Below, piece after piece: positions 20,502 to 28,156 of a stretch of 64,000 nucleotides of DNA; position 1 is the first letter of the stretch, and each line of letters begins with the position of its first letter. The stretch comes from Staphylococcus equorum (GTDB taxonomy: Bacteria > Bacillota > Bacilli > Staphylococcales > Staphylococcaceae): the NCBI RefSeq assembly GCF_029531845.1, contig NZ_JAMBPV010000001.1, forward strand, positions 1-64,000. The letters are read 5' to 3'. The position numbers and the translations under genes were made by a program. The notes under the pieces are model-generated. The model saw nothing but the letters and a program-made list of their open reading frames with translations, did no database searches and had not been told where the DNA came from.

Positions 20502-21884
20502 CTAATTCTCTTTTATACTACTGTTCATTTTGTATACATTTGTTAACGTATCTGTACTACCGATATTTCCTGGGAAAATAACATAAGGCATTTTAGAATA
20601 TTTTGCTTCTTCACCAGTCAACCACACCGGAACACCTTGAGTTATCTGTCCAATTACCTGTGCTTTTTTAATTTTCAAACCTTTAGTTGCAACATCACTA
20701 GAAGTTATTCCGCCTTTTGCAATAATAAACCTTGGTTTTATACTTAATCCCCTTACAATTTCTACCAAAGCATTTGAAATATTAGTAGAAATCCCTAAAT
20801 TATTTGTTAAATCTTCGGTCTTAATAACATCTCTAGAAGTATAGACCACCACATCTTTACTATTTTTAATTAATGCTTCTACTTCTTGAATTCTTTTATC
20901 TATATAAATGTTCAAATTTGTTTTAGTAACTGATTTAACATCAAATTCAATTGGTGTGATATGAGTGTTATTGAGTAAATGATGTAATTGTGATGATGTT
21001 TTCTTCACATGTGATCCAACGATAATCAAACCACCTTGGTTATTATTACTAAATTGATTTAGATTAATGATTTCACCTGGGGTCTGACACATCGATTTTA
21101 CAAAGGACGCTGCTGTTCTAAATATAAACTTTTTATCATAACTAGCTAAAAATGCTGTTAAACAAGAGACAAAATAATCCATATCTTCATCGTTTAATGC
21201 ATCTACGACTACTGCATCAAAATTTGATACAGCGTGAAATGTCTGTAATATACTTTCTTTATCTCTTTCTCTTATTTGAGATAGTGTAATATGGTGTACA
21301 TGTTCAGCTTTAGTATCCCCAGAACTCTTCTCTTCTATAAAGTCTGCCATCAGTTGTGATTCAAAACCAAACGTAGTATCATTGGCAAATTCACTTTCAG
21401 AAACAGGTGTATATTTCCCATCTTCTTTAAGATAATGTATGCCCTTATATGTATACCTTTCACCTTCAAAAAACGCTGGTAAATAAAACACCGCATCAAA
21501 TGCTTGTTCTGAAGCGTCACTCAAGACCTTAGGTTCTAAGTAAAAGTGACCTCTTAGAGTAGAATCGCCCCTACTAATTACAATATACGGAGAGTCTAAA
21601 CGTCGAGAAACCAATTCTATATTCCGACTAATCTCATGATGCAATTTCGTTGTTTCTTGTTCATTCAACGCTCTCGAATTAGTTAATATATAGAACATAT
21701 GATTCTCTTGCTTAAAGCCATCTTCAATTAAATCTTCCGACCAACCTGTATACACAGGTAAGTCTTTAACCGTCTGTGTACCAGTTGGGTCATCATCCAA
21801 TACGATTATTTTATATTTAAAGTCATTTAATCGTTTATGAATATCATCATTGTTTTTTTGATTAATTAAATCTTCAGTTAGCAT
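20502..21884 (-). CDS. Four-carbon acid sugar kinase family protein (DUF1537, OtnK-like)
   Basis: 460 residues. The N-terminal substrate domain has the hallmark VLDDDPTGTQTVKDLPVYTGW (about 29-49), and YIVISRGDSTLRGHF binds the sugar acid. The C-terminal nucleotide domain has IAKGGITSSDVATKGL and the terminal FPGNIGS motif. The family, formerly DUF1537, phosphorylates the terminal carbon of tetronates (threonate, erythronate, or their 2- or 3-oxo forms). Here it lies between an LtnD-like dehydrogenase (13 bp upstream) and a GntP permease (16 bp downstream), as in known tetronate pathways. The aldolase or PdxA2-type decarboxylating partner that normally completes the route is not in the window. 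Confidence 0.85.
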   Translation of the reverse strand: MLTEDLINQKNNDDIHKRLNDFKYKIIVLDDDPTGTQTVKDLPVYTGWSEDLIEDGFKQENHMFYILTNSRALNEQETTKLHHEISRNIELVSRRLDSPYIVISRGDSTLRGHFYLEPKVLSDASEQAFDAVFYLPAFFEGERYTYKGIHYLKEDGKYTPVSESEFANDTTFGFESQLMADFIEEKSSGDTKAEHVHHITLSQIRERDKESILQTFHAVSNFDAVVVDALNDEDMDYFVSCLTAFLASYDKKFIFRTAASFVKSMCQTPGEIINLNQFSNNNQGGLIIVGSHVKKTSSQLHHLLNNTHITPIEFDVKSVTKTNLNIYIDKRIQEVEALIKNSKDVVVYTSRDVIKTEDLTNNLGISTNISNALVEIVRGLSIKPRFIIAKGGITSSDVATKGLKIKKAQVIGQITQGVPVWLTGEEAKYSKMPYVIFPGNIGSTDTLTNVYKMNSSIKEN

Positions 21885-21897
21885 TTTCTCACCTCAT

Positions 21898-22773
21898 CTA
21901 TATATTATTAATTTTTTCAAAATATTTTATAATGCCAGAATGGTCATTTGCACCATTTCCTTGAGCTACTTCTGATTTATATATTTCTTTGACTTGGTTT
22001 GCTAAAGGTAATGTTAATCCAATTGTATCTGCGGTCGAACTTACATTCTTCATATCTTTTAGGTTTATATTAAGTGTTCCACCAGGTTGATAATCTTCTT
22101 CAATCATCTTAGGAAATTTTGCTTCCATAACATTTGAACCTGCAAGGCCACCTTTAATTGCCTCATACATACTTTCTAAGTCAATATCAAATTTTTTCGC
22201 AAGTACAACTGCTTCGGAAAGTGCTGCAATATTTGTATTTACTATAATTTGATTCGCAAGTTTAACAACACTACCTGCACCGACATCACCGACTCTTATC
22301 ACAGATTTTGCAATAGGCTTTAGAACGCTCTGAACGATTTCTAAATCTGATTCATCACAACCAATCATGACTGAGAGTTCACCTGTAATTGCTAGTGGCT
22401 CCCCGCCACTTATAGGTGCATCTATATATTTAACTTGTTTTTCTTTCAAAATTTTACTTATCTCTAATGACTCGTTTGGCGTTAACGAACTTGTATCAAT
22501 TACTGACTGAACACTAATATCTGACTGGTTTAAAATTGCATCTTTTCCGCTGTATAAAACTGCTTTTACAATTTCACCATTAGGTAATGAAGTAATAATG
22601 TGATCTACTTCTTGAGCCATTTTTTGTATGGATACTGCTTGTGCGCCCTCATTAATAACTTCTTGTTCTGCTTCTTTATTCAAATCATTAACGAAAACCG
22701 TCATATTCTCTTTTAAAAAATTCTTAACCATTGGTTTTCCCATTATACCGAGACCAATAAATCCTATTTTCAT
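21898..22773 (-). CDS. 3-hydroxyisobutyrate-dehydrogenase-family oxidoreductase (threonate dehydrogenase LtnD-like)
   Basis: 291 residues. The N-terminal Rossmann motif is IGFIGLGIMGKPMVKNF, the substrate loop is DAPISGGEPLA, and the catalytic-lysine segment is GAGSVVKLANQIIVNTNIAALSEA. Members include tartronate semialdehyde reductase, 3-hydroxyisobutyrate dehydrogenase and L-threonate 2-dehydrogenase. Its position as first gene before a DUF1537 kinase and GntP permease favours a tetronate 2-dehydrogenase. The start follows GAAGGGTG. A perfect cre and a perfect 16-bp palindrome lie between it and the divergent regulator. Which C4 acid is used cannot be told. Confidence 0.8.
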   Translation of the reverse strand: MKIGFIGLGIMGKPMVKNFLKENMTVFVNDLNKEAEQEVINEGAQAVSIQKMAQEVDHIITSLPNGEIVKAVLYSGKDAILNQSDISVQSVIDTSSLTPNESLEISKILKEKQVKYIDAPISGGEPLAITGELSVMIGCDESDLEIVQSVLKPIAKSVIRVGDVGAGSVVKLANQIIVNTNIAALSEAVVLAKKFDIDLESMYEAIKGGLAGSNVMEAKFPKMIEEDYQPGGTLNINLKDMKNVSSTADTIGLTLPLANQVKEIYKSEVAQGNGANDHSGIIKYFEKINNI

Positions 22774-22788
22774 AAATTACACCCTTCC

Positions 22789-22802
22789 TGAAAACGTTTA
22801 CA
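22789..22802. promoter_or_regulatory. Perfect cre (CcpA) site at the tetronate operon
   Basis: TGAAAACGTTTACA fits TGNNANCGNTNNCA at all 14 positions and lies 16 bp before the dehydrogenase start. Confidence 0.8.
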
Positions 22803-22827
22803 AAAATAAGTGTATACCAAAAGATAT

Positions 22828-22843
22828 AAAATGTATACATTTT
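22828..22843. promoter_or_regulatory. Candidate GntR operator, perfect 16-bp palindrome
   Basis: AAAATGTATACATTTT is self-complementary; a related TGTATACC lies at 22811-22818. Both are in the divergent promoter region between the dehydrogenase and the GntR/FCD gene, where an autoregulated repressor would bind. Confidence 0.6.
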
Positions 22844-22889
22844 CTCAAAGGATTTTTTATAGTACACTTATCATAATGAGGTGAATAAA

Positions 22890-23507
22890 TTGAACACTAA
22901 TGAATTAACTATTTATCAAAAAATTAGAAATGATATTATTTCTGGTGAATTAAAAAAAGATGAAAAGATTACAGAAGCTAAACTTGCGAAGAAGTATGAT
23001 GTGAGTAGAACACCTATACGCGAGGCTTTGAAACAACTAGAATTAGAATATTTCATTAAAAACTCTTATATTTTCATGCCAACAAGTGAAGAATATAGAC
23101 AAATTTTTGAAATGCGTATTTTATTAGAAACATATGCATTAAGAAAAGCAGCAGTTGTATACACAAAAGCAGATTTAGAAGAACTAAATAAGTATGCTGA
23201 AATAAATATCGATAAAGAATCTGAAGATAAAATTATTGAAACGAATGACCAGTTCCATCAAAAAATTATTGCTGCAACAAATAATCAATTTATACTCGAC
23301 ACATATCAAAAATACAAAAGTTTTATCTATCTATTTAGCCAAACTGTCATTAATCAACGCCGCCCTGGGTTAATCGAAGAACACAAAGAAATTGTTTTGG
23401 CACTTTTTAACAGAGACATAGATTTAGCTGTTGAATTATTAGAAACACATCTAAAAAATGATTTAGAATTCAGTCTCTATTATTTAGATTTTAAAAAAAC
23501 TGAATAA
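22890..23507 (+). CDS. GntR-family regulator, FadR/FCD subfamily
   Basis: 205 residues. An N-terminal winged helix (LTIYQKIRNDIISGELKKDEKITEAKLAKKYDVSRTPIREALKQLE) is followed by an all-helical FCD ligand domain from about residue 70 (IFEMRILLETYALRKA, with metal-ligand-type Asp/His residues in NDQFHQKII and LIEEHKEIV). I start it at TTG 22890, six bases after GAGGTG; the GTG at 22881 lies inside that Shine-Dalgarno sequence. It is divergent from the tetronate operon and probably its repressor, released by a sugar acid or its phosphate. Confidence 0.85.
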   Translation: MNTNELTIYQKIRNDIISGELKKDEKITEAKLAKKYDVSRTPIREALKQLELEYFIKNSYIFMPTSEEYRQIFEMRILLETYALRKAAVVYTKADLEELNKYAEINIDKESEDKIIETNDQFHQKIIAATNNQFILDTYQKYKSFIYLFSQTVINQRRPGLIEEHKEIVLALFNRDIDLAVELLETHLKNDLEFSLYYLDFKKTE

Positions 23508-23511
23508 CATC

Positions 23512-23558
23512 AAATAGGCATAGATACACAGTAATTCAATGTATCCATGCCTATTTTT
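23512..23558 (+). terminator. Terminator of the GntR/FCD gene
   Basis: AAATAGGCATAGATAC pairs with GTATCCATGCCTATTT with one mismatch, followed by TTT. Confidence 0.82.
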
Positions 23559-23764
23559 ATTTCGATCAATTATAGATTTGTAGAACTAATATAATTTAAA
23601 TGGAAACTATAGATAACTTAAATAGTTCACAGTTATTGCTTTTTTTCCGCTTTCGACATATATTATAGATAACTAGTATACTTTTTATACTACATCAGTT
23701 TATTTTCTTTTAAATAGGTAATGAGTATTAAAACTAGAAATTATCATAATGCGGGGGTACACGT

Positions 23765-24691
23765 ATGAATATTATCGGTCATCATCACATTTCAATGTAT
23801 ACAAAAGATGCTCAAATAAATAAAGACTTCTATACTCAAATATTAGGGTTACGCTTAGTAGAAAAATCCGTAAACCAAGATAATCCAACTATGTATCACT
23901 TATTTTTTGGGGATGAAATTGGCTCTGTTGGCACGTTATTAAGTTTTTTTGAAATTCCGAATGTAGGTAAGAATCGTCCTGGTACAAATTCTATCCATCG
24001 TTTATCATTACTTGTCCCAAATGAAGCTGCGCTATCTTATTTCAAATCACGCCTCACAGATGCCAACATTACAACAACTGATATGACGTATTTAAATCAG
24101 CCGGCACTGTTATTTAAAGATGTAGATAATCTAGAAATATTATTGCTTGTTAACGATAACTATAAAATCCCAACGACGTGGAGAAAAAATCCTTATACAG
24201 ATGTTCCGGTACAACATCAAATACTAGGTATGGGACCCGTTGAACTTAGAGTACGTGAAGCTCAACCAACAATCGATTTTTTAAAAAACAAATTAAATTA
24301 CGCGCCTCGTCAAGACACTGACGAAACGGTTATGACATTAGATCAAGAAGGTTTGTATACTGATTTCGTGGTTATTGAACAGCAAGGAGAGCGTGCGCGT
24401 CCTGGCCAAGGATATGTGCATCATATCGCTGTAAACACGCCAAAAGATTCAAATTTAGTGGCCGTATTAAATACCATAAACCATAACCCAGGAAATAATA
24501 GTGGCATTATAGACCGCTACTTTTTCAAGTCTCTTTATTATCGTCATAATAGTATTATGTATGAATTTGCAACCGACTCACCAGGATTTACGGTTGATAC
24601 AGATATTGAAAACCTAGGTGAAGAACTCAACTTACCAGATTTCTTGGAAGACCAAAGATTAGAAATAGAATCTAAACTACATGATTTATAA
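23765..24691 (+). CDS. VOC-family ring-cleaving dioxygenase-like protein
   Basis: 308 residues made of two glyoxalase/VOC modules. The first opens GHHHISMYTKDAQINKDFYTQ and continues LGLRLVEKSVNQDNPTMYHLFFGD; the second contains GPVELRVREAQPTIDFL and GYVHHIAVNTP; IMYEFATDSPGF near the end supplies the conserved Glu. The paired His and the Glu are plausible metal ligands. This is the MhqO/MhqE-like group linked to quinone and catechol resistance in Bacillus and Staphylococcus. It is first in a three-gene operon with a flavin monooxygenase and an FMN reductase. A small AGTATA/TATACT inverted repeat at 23675-23691 may be promoter or operator. Substrate unknown. Confidence 0.82.
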   Translation: MNIIGHHHISMYTKDAQINKDFYTQILGLRLVEKSVNQDNPTMYHLFFGDEIGSVGTLLSFFEIPNVGKNRPGTNSIHRLSLLVPNEAALSYFKSRLTDANITTTDMTYLNQPALLFKDVDNLEILLLVNDNYKIPTTWRKNPYTDVPVQHQILGMGPVELRVREAQPTIDFLKNKLNYAPRQDTDETVMTLDQEGLYTDFVVIEQQGERARPGQGYVHHIAVNTPKDSNLVAVLNTINHNPGNNSGIIDRYFFKSLYYRHNSIMYEFATDSPGFTVDTDIENLGEELNLPDFLEDQRLEIESKLHDL

Positions 24692-24704
24692 AGGATGATA
24701 CGAT

Positions 24705-25766
24705 ATGGCTAAATTAAAAATGAATGAAAACAGCCCATTAGAATTTGGTCTTTATTCACTTGGAGACCACTTACTTAATCCTCATAAAGGTAAAAAAGTA
24801 AGTTCTGAAAAACGTATACAAGAATTAATTGAAGCGAGTCAATTAGCCGAACAAGCAGGTATCAATATTTTCGGCGTTGGTGAAAGCCACCAAGAACATT
24901 TTACTACACAGGCACACACTGTTATTTTAGGTGCAATCGCACAAGCTACAAACTCAATTAAAATCTCTAGTTCATCCTCCATTATAAGTGCAGCTGATCC
25001 AGTTAGAGTTTTTGAAGACTTTGCAACACTAGACCTTATTTCTCACGGCCGTACAGAAATTGTAGCGGGAAGAGCATCGCGCACTGGTATATTTGATTTA
25101 TTTGGTTTAGATTTAAATGACTACGACGAACTTTATGAAGAGAAATTAAATTTACTGTTAGAACTTAATAAAACAAATAAAATTACTTGGTCTGGTAAGT
25201 TCAGACCCGACTTAAACAACATGGAAATTTATCCAAGGCCCGTTGATAATGTATTACCAATTTGGAGAGCGGTAGGTGGACCTGCTGCTAGTGCAATCAA
25301 GGCTGGCCGTCAAGGTATTCCAATGATGATTACAACTTTAGGTGGTCCAGCAATGGCATTTAAAAATTCTATAGACGAATACCGTTTAACTGCCAAAGAA
25401 TATGGCTTTGACAATTCCGCAGAAGCATTGCCTGTTTCTACAGCAAGTTTATTCTATACTGCTGATACAACACAAGCTGCTTTGCGAGAATTTTATCCTC
25501 ATATTAACGTCGGTATGTCATTTATAAGAGGTACTGGTTATCCAAAACAACAATTTGCAAATACACCTGATTATAGAGATGCCCTAATGGTAGGAAGTCC
25601 ACAGCAAATTATTGAAAAAATACTTTATCAACATGAGTTATATAATCACCAAAGATTTATGGCCCAAATTGATTTTGGTGGCGTCCCTTTCGATAAAATT
25701 ATGAAAAATATCGACCTTATTGGTAATGAAATTATACCTGGAGTCAAAAAACATTTGAAAAAGTAG
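24705..25766 (+). CDS. LLM-class flavin-dependent oxidoreductase
   Basis: 353 residues with the bacterial luciferase-like TIM-barrel fold: GINIFGVGESHQEHF, TIRTDP-equivalent ISSSSSIISAADPVRVFEDFATLDLISHGRTEIVAGRAS, and a C-terminal VGSPQQIIEKILYQHELY motif. These enzymes use reduced FMN (or F420) and O2; in a low-GC Firmicute FMNH2 is expected. The next gene, ten bases on, is an NADPH-dependent FMN reductase, so the pair probably works as a two-component monooxygenase, with the upstream dioxygenase acting on the product or on a related aromatic. Specific substrate not identifiable. Confidence 0.85.
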   Translation: MAKLKMNENSPLEFGLYSLGDHLLNPHKGKKVSSEKRIQELIEASQLAEQAGINIFGVGESHQEHFTTQAHTVILGAIAQATNSIKISSSSSIISAADPVRVFEDFATLDLISHGRTEIVAGRASRTGIFDLFGLDLNDYDELYEEKLNLLLELNKTNKITWSGKFRPDLNNMEIYPRPVDNVLPIWRAVGGPAASAIKAGRQGIPMMITTLGGPAMAFKNSIDEYRLTAKEYGFDNSAEALPVSTASLFYTADTTQAALREFYPHINVGMSFIRGTGYPKQQFANTPDYRDALMVGSPQQIIEKILYQHELYNHQRFMAQIDFGGVPFDKIMKNIDLIGNEIIPGVKKHLKK

Positions 25767-25776
25767 GTGACTTAAC

Positions 25777-26343
25777 ATGAAAACCGTAATTCTATCCGGT
25801 TCAACTGTCGGTTCTAAAACAAGTACAGCTATGACATATTTAAACGAAGCAATTTCTCATCAACAAGAAGAACATGAAATTCAATTTTTTGATCCAAAAA
25901 ATTTAAATTTGTCATTTAGTGATGGTCGTAATTATTTAGATTATTCAGGAGATACTTTAGAATTCACTACTGCCTTAATGCAAGCTGATATTATTTTTAT
26001 TGGTTTCCCAATATTCCAAGCTTCAATTCCTGGCACTTTAAAAAACGTATTTGACCTACTTCCTGTTAACGCCTTTAGAGATAAAGTTATCGGAATCATA
26101 GCTACGGCCGGTTCGCCTAAGCATTATTTAATTCCTGAAACACAATTAAAACCAATATTAGGTTATATGAAAGCTCACATTATTCAAACTTATGTATTTA
26201 TAGAAGAACGTGATTTCTCTCAAGGTACGATTGTAAATGATGATATTTTATTTAGAATAGATGAATTAGCTACTTCAACATTACGCGTCTCCAAAGTATA
26301 TTCACAAATAATAGAAGAAGAAAATGATCAATATGACTTTTAG
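25777..26343 (+). CDS. NAD(P)H-dependent FMN reductase
   Basis: 188-residue flavodoxin-like protein. The phosphate-binding loop is LSGSTVGSKTSTAM at residues 5-18; the flavin-site segment FIGFPIFQASIPGTLKNVFDLLP and IIATAGSPKHY match the SsuE/NADPH-dependent FMN reductase family. It would supply FMNH2 to the luciferase-like oxidoreductase encoded immediately upstream. Last gene of the operon; terminator follows. Confidence 0.85.
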   Translation: MKTVILSGSTVGSKTSTAMTYLNEAISHQQEEHEIQFFDPKNLNLSFSDGRNYLDYSGDTLEFTTALMQADIIFIGFPIFQASIPGTLKNVFDLLPVNAFRDKVIGIIATAGSPKHYLIPETQLKPILGYMKAHIIQTYVFIEERDFSQGTIVNDDILFRIDELATSTLRVSKVYSQIIEEENDQYDF

Positions 26344-26409
26344 TATATAAATTTCACGAATTAAACTTAAGTACACTAATCTTTAATTATAAAGTTGTTG
26401 TGTTTTTAT

Positions 26410-26456
26410 AAAAAATACGGAAAAACGATACATATCATCGCCTCTCCGTATTTTTT
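26410..26456. terminator. Terminator between convergent FMN reductase and Ntn-hydrolase genes
   Basis: AAAAAATACGGA pairs exactly with TCCGTATTTTTT; the A and T runs serve both directions. Confidence 0.85.
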
Positions 26457-26485
26457 AATCTTTCATCATTATTACTAATGTTTTA

Positions 26486-27469
26486 TTAATTCAATTTATT
26501 GGTAACTAAACCTTCAGCAGTTTCAAAAACAGTAATGTCTTTTTTAGTGATGAGGTCTTCAGTTAATTGTAATTCAGTTATTTGATTTGTATCGTACCAT
26601 TTAACATACATCGTGCGTGTCGTTAAATTGAACACAGTTTGGTAAAGGGTATAATGCAATTCTCCATTTTCATCACGCACAGCGCCTTTAGGAATACTAA
26701 TACCGTCTAATAATTTAAAAGCATCCAATACATCATATTCAGGGTTGTCACTATTTATAAGATGATTTTTTAAAAATGCAGTTCGCACAAATCGCTCTGG
26801 TGCTGTATAGCCGCCTGGCAAACCATAAGTGCCACCTTCATTTCCTAAGGATTTTAGCGGTTGCCCCATAAATCTACTTTCCTGTGGTTTATGCGGCGTA
26901 ACATTTGTATAGTTTCTTAAATTTTCATAGTGCCAGTTTAAATCTGGATTATTCGTTAATACGCCGATTGGATTTTCATTTATGACGATACGGCCATCTT
27001 GAAATGTAAGCTCGACAGATCTTCCTGTATCATCAGAAATGTGATAATGCAGTGGTGGGACTTCTGCAATTTCGTTTACTACATGTGCTACCACATTAAC
27101 TGATTTAGCATTGTCGATTAAATCGTCAATATTTTTATTATAGCCAAGTATCCATGTAATAATTTCATTTTGGCTAATATTCATAAATCCTTCTCTTGCT
27201 GCTGAAGCATACGATGCATAGCCTCTAAAATACTGTACGGAAGCACCCACGCCGTGTTCATTTACGCCGTCTCCAAATACGAAACCAGCCATATCACTGC
27301 CTGCTCCGATAAAACCATATAAAGTCTCACCTTTATATCCAACACGTGATTCCCAATAAAAATGACCCGGTTGTACTGCTGGTTGACCATCTAAATGATA
27401 GACAAAATCCATTGTACGTCCTAAGATTGCCTGGTTACTCTTTGATAAGAATGAAAATCCTGTACACAT
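26486..27469 (-). CDS. Choloylglycine hydrolase / penicillin V acylase family protein
   Basis: 327-residue Ntn-hydrolase. The protein begins MCTGFSF, so Met removal exposes the nucleophilic Cys2 typical of the family. RTMDF, GVNEHGVGASVQYF, the oxyanion-region LTNNPDLNWHYENLRNYT and YGLPGGYTAPERFVR are conserved elements. Family members cleave penicillin V, conjugated bile salts or N-acyl homoserine lactones, and no signal peptide is present, so the enzyme is cytosolic. It is monocistronic. Sequence alone does not separate acylase from bile salt hydrolase; staphylococcal members are usually called penicillin V acylases. Confidence 0.85.
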   Translation of the reverse strand: MCTGFSFLSKSNQAILGRTMDFVYHLDGQPAVQPGHFYWESRVGYKGETLYGFIGAGSDMAGFVFGDGVNEHGVGASVQYFRGYASYASAAREGFMNISQNEIITWILGYNKNIDDLIDNAKSVNVVAHVVNEIAEVPPLHYHISDDTGRSVELTFQDGRIVINENPIGVLTNNPDLNWHYENLRNYTNVTPHKPQESRFMGQPLKSLGNEGGTYGLPGGYTAPERFVRTAFLKNHLINSDNPEYDVLDAFKLLDGISIPKGAVRDENGELHYTLYQTVFNLTTRTMYVKWYDTNQITELQLTEDLITKKDITVFETAEGLVTNKLN

Positions 27470-27619
27470 TCATAATCTACTCCTTTACGCTATGCTTAAT
27501 CTCTATCTATAGTGATTACATTCAGTTTCTTGTTACTCTCTATATTAGGAAACTTCTTACTATATTAATACTAATTCGCTTGCGTAACCGAGTTAAAATA
27601 TTAAAAATTAAGTTCTTTT

Positions 27620-28156
27620 TTAATTCGTAATATATTCACATCGTTTACCTGTGCTCAATGAGGTTGGTACATCAATAATGCGTTGATTTAATGAACCTTT
27701 ATAAGCTAAGTTCGGTTGATACAAATGATTGATAAAAGGCCCATCTACTAATACATCGATGAGCTCAAGTAATGCCCTTCTCTCAGCAGTATCTTGAACT
27801 AAATATTCATATAAAAATCCTGTCCATACCCATAACGATTTGGAATCACCAAAACGTTGTCTCAATACTTGAGCACATTTTAAAGTAATATCCACATTAC
27901 AGAAAGGTTCGCCACCTAAAATGCTTAAACCTGAAATATAATCTGGTTCGCAATAATTCATAATTTCTTCTAAAATCGAGTCATTAAAACGTTCTCCGTA
28001 TCTAAAATTTTGAGCAGCTTTGTTATAGCAATTTTCACAGGCAAAAGGACAGCCGGAAACATACATACTGCATCTCACCCCTTCGCCATCAACAAAACTC
28101 TGCGCTTCTATTTTGGCAATATAACCTTGCCCCTTAGTAATTTCTAAGGTTTTCAT
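27620..28156 (-). CDS. nrdG: Anaerobic ribonucleotide reductase activating protein
   Basis: 178-residue radical-SAM enzyme that installs the glycyl radical on NrdD. The Fe-S motif CPFACENC (CxxxCxxC) follows SFVDGEGVRCSMYVSGC, and ILGGEPF is the SAM-binding GGE motif. Its ATG overlaps the nrdD stop by four bases, giving coupled translation. It acts only without oxygen and is controlled with nrdD from the NrdR boxes at 30015-30062. Confidence 0.95.
   Translation of the reverse strand: MKTLEITKGQGYIAKIEAQSFVDGEGVRCSMYVSGCPFACENCYNKAAQNFRYGERFNDSILEEIMNYCEPDYISGLSILGGEPFCNVDITLKCAQVLRQRFGDSKSLWVWTGFLYEYLVQDTAERRALLELIDVLVDGPFINHLYQPNLAYKGSLNQRIIDVPTSLSTGKRCEYITN

Noticed and set aside
19959..20546. 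195-codon plus-strand ORF over the GntP gene
   Set aside because: Antisense of a membrane-protein gene; its composition simply mirrors hydrophobic codons.
24705..25766. True bacterial luciferase (lux) system
   Set aside because: The fold matches, but there is no luxB partner or fatty-acid reductase genes; the family is mostly non-luminescent monooxygenases.
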